NCBI RefSeq assembly: GCF_006265175.1
Contig: NZ_VDCQ01000011.1
Location: 1 to 64,000 of the forward strand
Reading direction: 5' to 3'
Length of the DNA: 64,000 nucleotides
Source: Paenibacillus hemerocallicola
GTDB lineage: Bacteria; Bacillota; Bacilli; Paenibacillales; NBRC-103111
Both the position numbers and the translations under genes were made by a program. Each line of letters opens with the position of its first letter. Position 1 is the first letter of the stretch. Positions 1 through 10,702 of this stretch are shown one piece after another. The notes under the pieces were generated by a model. It had not been told where the DNA came from and ran no database searches. It worked only from the letters and a program-made list of their open reading frames with translations.

Positions 1-274
1 CGCCGAAATAGCGTCGATTTGAGCGTTAAACCCGCCAGCTTCTGTGCCTCGTCATAGTTTCGCGATAGGTAGAGTAACCAAGCTTCGCTATTAGTAGACC
101 TGATTTCGCTAACCTCTTGCCGGACGCGAGGATTCGGCGACTAGTGAACCGGATTTTATTGTACTTGCAGGTTAATCGTGAATTATTCCAATTTCCTACA
201 ATTAGACGGAGGAATTTGCCGTTCAGCAAGAGGCTAGTATTTGTTGCGGTGCAGCATGCAGAGGAGGGATTTTC
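1..274. other. Non-coding stretch upstream of the moxR operon
   Basis: I see no gene here. Open frames in this stretch are short and lack ribosome sites. The last 20 bases carry the AGGAGG site for the MoxR gene. I looked for a promoter and found only poor -35/-10 pairs, such as TTGTAC near 159, so the operon promoter is not assigned. Confidence 0.5.
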
Positions 275-1264
275 ATGATCGAGTCCAAAGAGCAGCTGGA
301 GGAGCAGCTTGCCGTCGTAGCGGCAATCCGCGAGCAGATCGGCCGAGTTATCGTAGGCCAAAAGGATATCGTCGAGCAGATGCTATGGTGTTTGTTCGCG
401 GGCGGGCATGCGCTGCTAGAAGGGATTCCCGGACTTGGGAAGACGATGCTCGTGAAAACGATAGCGGACACGGTAGACCTCAGCTTCTCGCGCATCCAGT
501 TCACGCCGGACCTGATGCCGGCCGATATTACCGGAACGAACATTATCCAGTTCGGCGGCCAAGGGGAGACGTCATACCGGTTCCAGCGAGGACCGTTGTT
601 CGGTCATCTCGTTCTGGCGGACGAAATCAATCGGGCGACTCCGAAAACGCAAAGCGCGCTGCTGGAGGCGATGCAAGAGAAGACGGTTACCGTCGGGGCG
701 GAAACGCATGTGCTTCCTAAGCCTTTTTTCGTATTGGCGACGCAAAATCCGCTTGAAAACGAAGGCACGTACCCGCTTCCGGAGGCGCAGCTGGACCGGT
801 TTCTCGTGAAAATACTGGTCACTTACCCGACGAAAGAGGAATTGAAGGAAATCGTACTGCGCACGACGGCGCCAACGACTATTCAGGCTTCCAAAGCGGC
901 GGACGGAGAAGCGATTGCACGAATCCAAGAAACGGCGAAGCAGATTCTTGTCGCCGACGACGTACTCGATTATGCGATCGGGTTGCTCATGTCCACGCAT
1001 CCCGCCGAGCCGGACGCCCCGGAATCGGTTAAGCGCTACGTCCAGTTCGGCTCGGGTCCGCGCGGCATTCAGGCGATCGTATCGCTTGCCAAAGTGCGCG
1101 CCTTCTGCGCCGGGCGTCTGAACGTATCGTTCCACGATGTGGAGCAGGTGGCGATTCCCGCACTGCGGCACCGTATTTTCCTCAATTTCGAAGGCCAGGC
1201 AACCGGGATGTCCACCGACGAAATATTGCGTGACATACTGGCTGCCATGGAGAGAAGTCGATGA
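275..1264 (+). CDS. MoxR-family AAA+ ATPase
   Basis: The product is 329 residues, normal for MoxR ATPases, which are cytoplasmic chaperone-like AAA+ proteins acting with von Willebrand A (VWA) partners. Walker A (GIPGLGKT) is at about residues 50-57, Walker B (LVLADEIN) at 112-119, and sensor 1 (ATQNP) near 155. The ATG start follows GAGGAGGG by a normal gap. The stop overlaps the ATG of the DUF58 gene (ATGA), so the two are translationally coupled. MoxR, DUF58 and VWA genes commonly travel together, which makes a joint role in assembling or remodelling an envelope complex likely. The substrate cannot be read from sequence. The family call is secure. Confidence 0.95.
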   Translation: MIESKEQLEEQLAVVAAIREQIGRVIVGQKDIVEQMLWCLFAGGHALLEGIPGLGKTMLVKTIADTVDLSFSRIQFTPDLMPADITGTNIIQFGGQGETSYRFQRGPLFGHLVLADEINRATPKTQSALLEAMQEKTVTVGAETHVLPKPFFVLATQNPLENEGTYPLPEAQLDRFLVKILVTYPTKEELKEIVLRTTAPTTIQASKAADGEAIARIQETAKQILVADDVLDYAIGLLMSTHPAEPDAPESVKRYVQFGSGPRGIQAIVSLAKVRAFCAGRLNVSFHDVEQVAIPALRHRIFLNFEGQATGMSTDEILRDILAAMERSR

Positions 1265-2163
1265 GCGGCGACCGTCTGGCGCTCGATACGGCAACGCTGC
1301 TTCGTCTGGAACGGATGTCCGTCGCGGCGAAAAACCGCATTCGCGGAACGATGCAGGGCAAGCGGAAATCAAGGCAGACGGGAGCTTCGCTCGATTTCGC
1401 CGATTACCGGCTGTACGCTCCCGGCGACGATATCCGACAAATCGATTGGAACGCTTATGGGAGAAGCGGAAAGCCTTTCGTCAAACTGTTCCATGACGAA
1501 CGAGAGCTCCAGGTGAGACTGTGGGTCGACGTATCGGCCTCGATGAATACCGGGGGAGAAACGGCCGGCGGTTCGACCAAGCTCGATCATGCGAAAAAGC
1601 TGGCCGCAAGCATCGGGTATATGGCTCTGGCCGGCTATGACCGGGTAGGCGCGGGTATTTTCGGGGATCGCATTACGTCCGTTCTGCCGGTCATGCGGGG
1701 CAAGGCATCGGCACGGCGGCTGTTCCGTTTTTTGGAGGAAGCCGAACCCGTCGCGGCGGGAGATATGGAGAAGGCGCTGGCCCAGCCGGGGGCACTTCCG
1801 AGACAGCCCGGCATGACATGGATTTTTTCCGACTTTTTATACGAAACCGGGGTATCGGAAACGTTGAACGTATTGCTCGCCGCGAGGCAGGAAGTCGTAG
1901 TCGTTCAAGTGCTGTCGCCGGAAGAACTAAATCCGGCTTACAATGGAGATTTGCGGCTGGTCGATGTCGAGACGGGGGCCGGCAAGGAAGTGGCGATGTC
2001 CGGCAAAGTGCTGAAAGCGTACAAAGAAGCTCTGGATGCATACACGGTCGGACTGCGTGCCTTCTGTCATGAAAGAGGCATTGCCTATGCTATGGCGCCG
2101 ACGAATGTGCCCGTTCTCGAATGGATCGCTACGACAATGCGCCAAACCGGGGTGCTTCAATAA
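1261..2163 (+). CDS. DUF58 domain protein, partner of MoxR
   Basis: The product is 300 residues. The DUF58 signature YAPGDDIRQIDWN lies at about residues 52-64. After it comes a VWA-like fold with a metal-site style DVSASM at about 90-95. No signal peptide or membrane segment is visible, so it is probably cytoplasmic. It overlaps the upstream ATPase gene by 4 bases. Family members occur almost always beside MoxR ATPases and are thought to be their partners. The function in detail is unknown. Confidence 0.93.
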   Translation: MSGDRLALDTATLLRLERMSVAAKNRIRGTMQGKRKSRQTGASLDFADYRLYAPGDDIRQIDWNAYGRSGKPFVKLFHDERELQVRLWVDVSASMNTGGETAGGSTKLDHAKKLAASIGYMALAGYDRVGAGIFGDRITSVLPVMRGKASARRLFRFLEEAEPVAAGDMEKALAQPGALPRQPGMTWIFSDFLYETGVSETLNVLLAARQEVVVVQVLSPEELNPAYNGDLRLVDVETGAGKEVAMSGKVLKAYKEALDAYTVGLRAFCHERGIAYAMAPTNVPVLEWIATTMRQTGVLQ

Positions 2164-2239
2164 ACAAGCTAGTCCATCATGCTTTACGCGTAACGAAAAA
2201 AAGGGCGGCCAGTGAAACGTTTGCGAGGAGGTGTTGGTC

Positions 2240-4177
2240 ATGCATTTCGATTCGCTCCCGAGCCTTTGGTTTGGCCTATCGCTTCCGGCCATCGTGCTGT
2301 TGTATTTGTTCAAGCGCAAATATGTGGACACGCGGGTATCAAGCCATATGCTCTGGAACCGCGTACTGAAAGATATGGAAGCGAACCGGCCGTGGCAGAA
2401 GCTGCGCAATCGGTTGCTTATGATCATTCAACTGCTCGCGGCGGCACTGCTCGTGCTGGCTTTAATGCAGCCTTGGATGTGGTCGCAGCGGTCGGCGAAA
2501 GCCCATGTCGTCATTGTGCTCGACCGTTCGGCGAGCATGACGGCGAGTATCCTAGCGCCGGACGGAGCGACGGAAAGCCGATTCGAGCGGGCGAAGCGGA
2601 TGATTGCGGACTGGGCGAAGGACGAAGCTCCGGACAGCGCCATTACGCTGCTGACGATGGGCGAGCAAGCAGAGGTGCTGCTGTCTCGCGAATCCTCTCC
2701 GGACAAACTTCGCGCTGCGCTGGATCCGATACAGCCCGCTTATGGAAAAACGGCGTACAAGGAAGCGATGTCCCTCGCCGCCGCAATGACGCGAAGCGAC
2801 CCGGACTCGGAAATCAGGCTGTTCACGGACGGGCAATTCGCCGAGCCGGTGTCCGACCTGTCCTTTGCCGTCCCGGTTACCGTGGAACGGGTGGAAGCGG
2901 CGGATGGAGCAGCGAGCAGCGGAAATGTGAGCGTATCCCAATTCGGCGTGAAAAGCGCCCGGGATGCCGGAGGAACGGTCACGGCAGTCGCGTCGGTCAA
3001 AAACTGGGGAGACACGCCGAAGCAAATCGAGGTTTCGTTGTACGCCGGCGGCGAGTTGGCCGACGTCAGGACCGTCGCGGTAGAGCCGGGCAAGCAAGCA
3101 TCCGTCTATTTCGAGCGGCTCGCCTCGGCGGATTGGTACAAGCTCGATATCGGCCGCGGAGATTCGCTGCTCATGGACAATGTATCCTATGCCTTTTTGG
3201 AAGGAGACCGTCCGAAAAAAGTATTGCTTGTAGGAAGCGGCAATCTGTTTTTGGAGAAGGCGCTGCAGCTGGCAGGGGCGGAAGTGACCCAATTGTCGCC
3301 CGACGGCGCGGCGGCCTGGATCCGGTCGCAAAAAGCGGACAACAGCCCCGATGTCGTCGTCGTCGATTCCGTGGCGGATCCGGTTCTTGCCTCGGCGGAA
3401 TGGGGGAAATGGCTCTCCTCCAAGCCGGTATGGTACATCCGCTCCGGATACGAGGGGAAGGAGACCGCGGTTCCGGCAGGGACGTATTCGATCGAAGAGC
3501 ATCCGGTCTCCCGCTATGTGAAGCTTCAGGACACGCACGTCGCCAACGTATACCAGCCGGGCAAGGTCGATTGGGGCAAGCCGATCGTTTCGGCTAAAGA
3601 CGTACCGCTCATCTACGCCGGGGCCGAGAACGGCCAGCCTCGGCTGCTGATCGCGTTTTCGCTTCAGCAGAGCGACTTGCCTCTACGTTCCGAATTTCCG
3701 GTGCTCGTGCAAAACGCTCTCGGTTGGTTGACCGCCGCACAAGGCGGGAGCTTGGGAAAAGCCGTCGCGGGTGAACGCAAAGAGATCGCGATGTCGCCGG
3801 ACGCCTTTTCCGCGAAATGGATCAGCGCTGAAAGCGGTCATACGGATTCCGAAGCGGAGAAGTCGTCCGGCATGATCGCTTCTATGCAGACGGTGCCTTC
3901 GCTGCCGGGGCTTTACAGGCTGGAGGAACAAGACGAGTCCGGCAAAACGATCCGGGTGCGATGGCTCGGCGCGGCCGCAGATTCGCGGGAATCGGGTCCG
4001 GGCCAAAGCGAGCTTCGCTTTACGCACACATCCGCAGCGTCCGGGGATGCCGGGGAATCGGCGCAAACCGGGGAAGAGCGGGGTGCTCCGCTCGCCCTAT
4101 GGCGATGGATCGTTGTATTGATACTCGCGGTACTCGTATGGGAATGGGGGGTATACCGTCGTGGGACTTCAGTTTGA
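2240..4177 (+). CDS. BatA-like membrane protein with VWA domain
   Basis: The product is 645 residues from the ATG at 2240. That start is preferred over GTG at 2231 because the GAGGAGG site overlaps the GTG. The N-terminus has a membrane segment (about 8-24) of the Aerotolerance/BatA type and a second at about 58-76. A VWA domain follows, with the metal site DRSASM at about 95-100. A C-terminal membrane helix lies at about 620-637. The middle probably faces outside. It sits 76 bases after the DUF58 gene and overlaps the next gene by 17 bases, so all four genes form one operon. VWA proteins bind other proteins through a metal site; the ligand here is unknown. Confidence 0.85.
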   Translation: MHFDSLPSLWFGLSLPAIVLLYLFKRKYVDTRVSSHMLWNRVLKDMEANRPWQKLRNRLLMIIQLLAAALLVLALMQPWMWSQRSAKAHVVIVLDRSASMTASILAPDGATESRFERAKRMIADWAKDEAPDSAITLLTMGEQAEVLLSRESSPDKLRAALDPIQPAYGKTAYKEAMSLAAAMTRSDPDSEIRLFTDGQFAEPVSDLSFAVPVTVERVEAADGAASSGNVSVSQFGVKSARDAGGTVTAVASVKNWGDTPKQIEVSLYAGGELADVRTVAVEPGKQASVYFERLASADWYKLDIGRGDSLLMDNVSYAFLEGDRPKKVLLVGSGNLFLEKALQLAGAEVTQLSPDGAAAWIRSQKADNSPDVVVVDSVADPVLASAEWGKWLSSKPVWYIRSGYEGKETAVPAGTYSIEEHPVSRYVKLQDTHVANVYQPGKVDWGKPIVSAKDVPLIYAGAENGQPRLLIAFSLQQSDLPLRSEFPVLVQNALGWLTAAQGGSLGKAVAGERKEIAMSPDAFSAKWISAESGHTDSEAEKSSGMIASMQTVPSLPGLYRLEEQDESGKTIRVRWLGAAADSRESGPGQSELRFTHTSAASGDAGESAQTGEERGAPLALWRWIVVLILAVLVWEWGVYRRGTSV

Positions 4178-7016
4178 ATCGGCTATCGTGCTGCTGCTGC
4201 TCGTACCGGCGGCGGTATACGTCGCATGGATATGGAGAACCGCTTCCAGGCTATCCGGTTGGCGCAAAAGGATAGCCGTCGGACTTCGCTGCTTGATCCT
4301 GCTGCTGCTCATTTTGTCGCTTTCGGGCCTGCAGAGCTATGTCACGATCGAGAGGAAGGCTATTGTATTTGTCGCGGACCGATCGGATAGCATGACCGAC
4401 GACGCGGGAATCGAATCTTGGATCCGCCAGACCGCCGCGGCCAAATCGGAGGACGATGCGGCCGGCGTCATTTCGGCCGGATTGGATGCGGCTATCGAGA
4501 AAAATCCCGACGGCTCCGACATTCAATCCTTCTCGTTCAGCAGCAAGGTGAATACGCAGTTTACCCGGCTGGATGAAGCTTTGCAGCTGGCTGAAACGCT
4601 GTTGCCGGCAGACGCTTCGCCGCGTATCGTGCTGATGTCGGACGGTCGGGAAAATGTCGGCGACATGCTCCGTCAGGGCAAGCTGCTGCGGGACAAGGGT
4701 ATCCCGGTCGATGTTCTGCCTCTGCCGTCGAAGGAACGCAAAGACGCATCGGTGGACGCTCTCGGTTTGCCGGAGAAGCTGTACCAGGCGGAGCAGTACG
4801 CGCTCGAGGTGACCGTGTCCAGCACCTTTGCCACGACGGCCGAGCTCCGGATATATGAAGACAACCGCGAAATCTCGAGTCAGCAGGTGACGCTGGAAAA
4901 AGGCCAAAACCGGTACGCGCTGCGGGGATTGGCCAAGGAGCAGGGGCTGCACCGGTACCGCGCGGAGCTGTACGCCAACGGGGACGAAGTATCGGCGAAC
5001 AACGCCGCCTACGCGTTCAGTCGCGTATCCGGCCCACCAAAAGTATTGCTCGTGGAAGGAAGCGAGGGAGCGGCCCTAAATTTGTCGGGCGTTCTCGATT
5101 CCGGCCTTATTCCTTACGATCTCGTCGTCCCGGAGCTTCTTCCGAAGGAAATGACCGACTACTCGGCCTACGATTCGATCGTGCTGGCCAACGTAGCGGC
5201 CACCCGCCTGTCGGAGAAGCAAATGCTGATGATCGAGCAGGCGGTCCGGGATTACGGAGCCGGTCTCGTCATGACCGGAGGAGAAGACAGCTTCGGGTTG
5301 GGGGGCTATTTCAAGACGCCGATCGAACGGGCGCTGCCGGTTTATATGGATTTGCGCGGCAAACGGGAAATTCCTTCCCTTGCGCTTATGCTTGTAATCG
5401 ACAAATCGGGCAGTATGGCGGGTGATAAAATTCAGCTGGCGCAGGAAGCGGCGTCGCGCACGATTCAATTGATGCGGGAAAAAGATACGATCGGCGTGCT
5501 CGCCTTCGATTCTTCCCCCTGGTGGGTCGTTGAGCCGCAACTGATGAAAGACCCGAAAAAGGTGACGGAGCAAGTCAACTCGATAACGGCCGACGGCGGG
5601 ACGGAAATTTATTCAGCCGTCGACCAGGCATATGCCAAGCTGCGCAATGTAGATGCCCAACGCAAACATATTATATTGCTTACGGACGGACAATCCTCGA
5701 CCAACCAAAGCTATGAGACGCTGGCCGCCAATATGACGAAGGACAATATTACGCTGTCGTCCGTGGCGATCGGGGACGGCGCGGATACTCAGCTCTTGGA
5801 GAGACTCGCGCAATTGGCCAAAGGAAGATATTACTTCACGAACGACCAAAGCACGGTCCCGGCCATTTTCAGCAGGGAAGCGATATTGATATCGCGCACC
5901 TATATCGTGGACCAGCCGTTCGTGCCGGCGATCGGCCAGGCGGCGGAATGGAATGAAATGTTTGTCTCGGGAGTTCCCCGGATCAACGCTTATATCGCGA
6001 CGACGCCCAAAGAGACGGCCGAAGTGGCGCTGACGAGTCACGAGCCCGATCCACTTCTCGCCAGATGGCAGTACGGGGCGGGCAAAGCGGTCGCATGGAC
6101 CAGCGACCTGTCCGGGAAATGGTCGGGAGACTGGACCTCGTGGGACCGGTTCAAGGACGTATTCAGCCGGATCGTCAAATGGACGTTTCCGCAATACCAG
6201 TCGTCGCCGCTCGAGCTGACGAGCCGATTGAGCGGGAGCTCGGCGACGCTTGACGTACGAAGCGGCGATAGCGGCTTCGAGGGCGATTTGAAGGCGATCG
6301 TAACCGACGAGGACTTGAACCAAACGGAAGTGACGCTCGAGCCGACAATGCCCGGCGAATATACCGGCCAACTGGACATCATGAAGCCAGGCGTTTATTT
6401 GACGAACATAGCACCGGTTGGCGGCGAAGGCGATACGGCAAAAGGCGGAGTAACGACCGGCTTCGTAATCCCGTATTCGCCCGAATACCGGATCGGGGCG
6501 GACGACGGCGAGCAGAAGCTGAGGCAGCTGGCGGAGCTCACGGGAGGCCGCGTCCTCGCGCTCGATAAGCCCGGGGACGCATTCGGCGGCGACACCGTGC
6601 CGAAGAAGCGCGTCCGCGAGCTGACTCGCGCGTTGCTCGTCTGCGCGCTCGCGCTCTGGCTCGCGGACATCGCCGTCCGCCGCCTCCACGTGCCGTGGCA
6701 CAGGCTCGCCGCCGCGCTCGCGCCCTTGCGCGGCGGTCGCCGTTCGCCTGTCGGCGACGCCGGCTCCGCCACGCTCGAGCGGCTCCGCTCCCGCGTCGCG
6801 GGCCGCGGGCAGCCGCCCGCCGCTACTCCGCCGCCGGCATCGTCCGCCGTCACGCGAGCGGCCGCGGACCCGCCGCACCCCGTCGGCGCTCCGGCGCCTC
6901 CGGCACCCGCTGCCTTCGGGCGCTCCGCGTCTCCCGAGAGCGACGGCGAAGCGCCCTCCGGCCAAGACGACCGGCTGAACCGGCTGCTCGCCGCCAAGAA
7001 GCGGCGGGGCCGGTAA
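4161..7016 (+). CDS. Large membrane protein: two VWA domains and a glutamine-amidotransferase-like domain
   Basis: The product is 951 residues from a GTG start inside the 3' end of the previous gene. Two membrane helices lie at about 7-25 and 42-57. A first VWA region has DRSDSM at 73-78. A class I amidotransferase-like segment spans about 293-395, with the motif TGGEDSFGLGGY near 370. A second VWA domain has DKSGSM at about 413. A C-terminal helix lies near 820-843, followed by a Pro/Ala-rich basic tail. The amidotransferase fold shows no obvious catalytic Cys triad, so it may be a non-enzymatic binding module. The last 430 bases are far richer in G+C than the rest. Likely an envelope partner of the MoxR ATPase. 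Confidence 0.85.
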   Translation: MGLQFESAIVLLLLVPAAVYVAWIWRTASRLSGWRKRIAVGLRCLILLLLILSLSGLQSYVTIERKAIVFVADRSDSMTDDAGIESWIRQTAAAKSEDDAAGVISAGLDAAIEKNPDGSDIQSFSFSSKVNTQFTRLDEALQLAETLLPADASPRIVLMSDGRENVGDMLRQGKLLRDKGIPVDVLPLPSKERKDASVDALGLPEKLYQAEQYALEVTVSSTFATTAELRIYEDNREISSQQVTLEKGQNRYALRGLAKEQGLHRYRAELYANGDEVSANNAAYAFSRVSGPPKVLLVEGSEGAALNLSGVLDSGLIPYDLVVPELLPKEMTDYSAYDSIVLANVAATRLSEKQMLMIEQAVRDYGAGLVMTGGEDSFGLGGYFKTPIERALPVYMDLRGKREIPSLALMLVIDKSGSMAGDKIQLAQEAASRTIQLMREKDTIGVLAFDSSPWWVVEPQLMKDPKKVTEQVNSITADGGTEIYSAVDQAYAKLRNVDAQRKHIILLTDGQSSTNQSYETLAANMTKDNITLSSVAIGDGADTQLLERLAQLAKGRYYFTNDQSTVPAIFSREAILISRTYIVDQPFVPAIGQAAEWNEMFVSGVPRINAYIATTPKETAEVALTSHEPDPLLARWQYGAGKAVAWTSDLSGKWSGDWTSWDRFKDVFSRIVKWTFPQYQSSPLELTSRLSGSSATLDVRSGDSGFEGDLKAIVTDEDLNQTEVTLEPTMPGEYTGQLDIMKPGVYLTNIAPVGGEGDTAKGGVTTGFVIPYSPEYRIGADDGEQKLRQLAELTGGRVLALDKPGDAFGGDTVPKKRVRELTRALLVCALALWLADIAVRRLHVPWHRLAAALAPLRGGRRSPVGDAGSATLERLRSRVAGRGQPPAATPPPASSAVTRAAADPPHPVGAPAPPAPAAFGRSASPESDGEAPSGQDDRLNRLLAAKKRRGR

Positions 7017-7196
7017 TCGTTTGTTCGACATGCTGCGGGAGTAAGCGTTCGATATGTGGAGCTTTCGGCCGATTGAGAGCTGGCGAACACCTGTTTTCCG
7101 CGAATACTAGCATTTTTTGTCTGTTTTCGTTACAATGTAGGCAAGGAGCTTGCGGATGAGCCGCGTCTCCATCGTATTAACGGGAGGGAAAGCCAT

Positions 7197-7679
7197 TTGA
7201 CCAACAATCGCTACTCCATAGGCCTCATCATCGTAGCAGTCGGCGTCGTCCTGCTGCTCGGCAAGCTGGGCGTGTTCGGATTTTTTTGGGATGTATTTTG
7301 GCCCGTATTCGTCCTGGCTCCCGGTCTATTGCTTCATGCCTTATACTTCAGCCGCGTATTGCCGTCGGGTGTGCTCATTCCGGGAGGCATCCTCGTGACG
7401 AATTCGATCATATTTTTCCTTTGTACGATTTTCAGCTGGAACTTGATGGCTTACTTATGGCCCGGATTCATTTTTGCCGTTGCCGTCGGCTTGTACGAAT
7501 TTTATTTGTTCGATAAGTACAGCCCGCGCGGGACATTGGTAGCGGCCGTCATTTTGGCCGTCGTATCAGGCGTTTGCTTCAGTATGACGATCCTGTTTAC
7601 GGTAGGCATCTATTTTATCGCATTCGTTCTGATCATCGTCGGAGCTTATATGATTTTCAACAAACGCCGCTCCTGGTGA
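7197..7679 (+). CDS. Multi-pass membrane protein, LiaI/LiaF-like transmembrane region
   Basis: The product is 160 residues and almost wholly hydrophobic, with about five or six membrane helices. The N-terminal pattern (GLIIVAVGVVLLLGKLG followed by WPVFVLAPG) resembles the transmembrane part of LiaF/LiaI-type (DUF5668) proteins. The C-terminal DUF2154 sensor part of LiaF is absent. The start is TTG at 7197, placed by GGGAGGG just upstream. It is a lone gene between the VWA operon and typA. A hairpin overlaps its stop codon. Function unknown. Confidence 0.75.
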   Translation: MTNNRYSIGLIIVAVGVVLLLGKLGVFGFFWDVFWPVFVLAPGLLLHALYFSRVLPSGVLIPGGILVTNSIIFFLCTIFSWNLMAYLWPGFIFAVAVGLYEFYLFDKYSPRGTLVAAVILAVVSGVCFSMTILFTVGIYFIAFVLIIVGAYMIFNKRRSW

Positions 7680-7688
7680 GCGGCGTTT
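7662..7688 (+). terminator. Hairpin overlapping the stop codon
   Basis: A perfect 11-bp stem, AAACGCCGCTC with GAGCGGCGTTT, encloses a 5-base loop containing the stop codon of the membrane protein gene. The following T-run is weak (GTATTC), so termination may be partial. Confidence 0.5.
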
Positions 7689-7720
7689 GTATTCATGAAA
7701 AAGTTTGCAAGCCCGTTTTC

Positions 7721-7749
7721 TTGCATTTTCACGCCATAATCGATATAAT
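7721..7749 (+). promoter_or_regulatory. Sigma-A promoter of typA
   Basis: TTGCAT and a consensus TATAAT are separated by exactly 17 bases. The start of transcription would be near 7756, giving a leader of about 157 bases before the typA ATG. Confidence 0.75.
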
Positions 7750-7762
7750 TTATAGTGTGTCA

Positions 7763-7789
7763 AGCGTCGGCGCCATAGTCCGACGCTTA
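7763..7789 (+). promoter_or_regulatory. Hairpin in the typA leader
   Basis: A perfect 9-bp stem, AAGCGTCGG with CCGACGCTT, has a 9-base loop and sits right after the expected transcription start. A short T-rich stretch follows (ATTTCATG). It may be an attenuator or an mRNA-stabilising 5' hairpin. Confidence 0.4.
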
Positions 7790-7912
7790 TTTCATGATTG
7801 CGGAATCAATGTCGAAGCATCGCTTCGGTTTATGGGATAATTCCGGGTTTCTCCGGAAAGTACCGGAATCGGCTTCGTAACCAATTACTACACTTTTTGG
7901 GGAAAAGAAAGG

Positions 7913-9769
<1,857 letters not shown>

Positions 9770-9817
9770 CGTTCGTTCGGCCATTCGGCCCGTTCGGGCA
9801 AAGGAGGCGCATTGCAG

Positions 9818-10171
9818 GTGCAGCAGTGGCTCGAAAATCATCCTTTGATCACGTATATTCTGATTTTCGTCTTTCTCGTATATGTTTATAACAAAGTATT
9901 CCGCATGCGAAAGCTTCCGCTTCTGAAGGATGCGGTCATCTACTTCACGATGGCGGTCGGTGCGGGCATATTGTGGCTGTTTCAGCTCGACCTGAAGCTG
10001 CCGATCGTGATCAGTCTCGGCGTGGCGGTAGCGCTCATGCTGACGGTCCGGATCCGGTATTGGCAGCTCGATCGGGAAGCCCGCAAAAAAGGGGCGAACG
10101 TCCAGGCGGCTGAAAAGGCGACCGAAGTCGACACGAAGCCGGGACAAACGGAAAACTCGCAAATGCAGTAA
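9818..10171 (+). CDS. ylaH: YlaH-like small membrane protein
   Basis: The product is about 117 residues with three hydrophobic segments and a charged, Lys/Glu-rich C-terminus. Its size, topology and position directly after typA match the Bacillus ylaH family. The start is uncertain: AAGGAGG (9801-9807) is 4 bases from TTG at 9812 and 10 bases from GTG at 9818. I chose the GTG. Function unknown. Confidence 0.8.
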   Translation: MQQWLENHPLITYILIFVFLVYVYNKVFRMRKLPLLKDAVIYFTMAVGAGILWLFQLDLKLPIVISLGVAVALMLTVRIRYWQLDREARKKGANVQAAEKATEVDTKPGQTENSQMQ

Positions 10172-10254
10172 GCACGGCTCAACGGGGGATTCGGAGTGAA
10201 CTCCGCGTATTTCCTCTTATCCGTCGGTGCGTCTGCCAGAGGGGAGGCATATGG

Positions 10255-10701
10255 ATGGCCCGATATTGGCTGGCTCCGGTAACCAACCGGAATCCGTTTA
10301 CGCTGGGCGGCGACAGGTTTATATGCGCCCCCGAACAAGACCTTTCGGATTTTTTGCAAGCGGCGGTCCGCGTTCGTCCCCCGCTGCTGCTCCCCTTCAA
10401 GGCACACTTGCTTCCGGCGGATGAGGAAGACGGCGTTTGCGGAGCCGATGAAGGCTTATTTTCTTTATCATCCCCGGGGGATATCGTATTCGACGGGGAT
10501 CCTTTGCGTTTGTCCGGCTGCGCCGAAGCGTTGCTGGACAAACAGTCCGGCTCGCAAGAGCAGGCAGACGAGTGGCTGGAAGCGATCGAAGCCGCGCTTG
10601 CTTCCGGCCGTGCGCCGAAAGCGGCCCGCTCCTGGCTGGACGCCATTCGCCAATGGCTCGGACGGGGATGGAGCGTCACATTGCTTAAGGAGGAACCGTA
10701 A
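10255..10701 (+). CDS. Hypothetical protein
   Basis: The product is 148 residues and soluble, with no signal peptide or membrane segment. It starts at ATG 10255, with GGGGAGG upstream. Tryptophans are frequent in the C-terminal part (EWLEAIEAAL, SWLDAIRQWL), which looks helical. The stop is 1 base before the ATG of the next small gene, so they are co-translated. I recognise no family. A gene of this kind does not occur in the B. subtilis yla cluster as I recall it. Confidence 0.75.
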   Translation: MARYWLAPVTNRNPFTLGGDRFICAPEQDLSDFLQAAVRVRPPLLLPFKAHLLPADEEDGVCGADEGLFSLSSPGDIVFDGDPLRLSGCAEALLDKQSGSQEQADEWLEAIEAALASGRAPKAARSWLDAIRQWLGRGWSVTLLKEEP

Positions 10702-10702
10702 C

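Noticed and set aside
2212-3597. Plus-strand open frame of 461 codons overlapping the BatA-like gene
   Set aside because: Extremely Arg/Gly-rich and out of frame with the VWA domain gene; a shadow.
5613-7031. Antisense open frame of 472 codons over the 951-residue gene
   Set aside because: Generated by the G+C-rich coding strand; Arg-rich, with no ribosome site.
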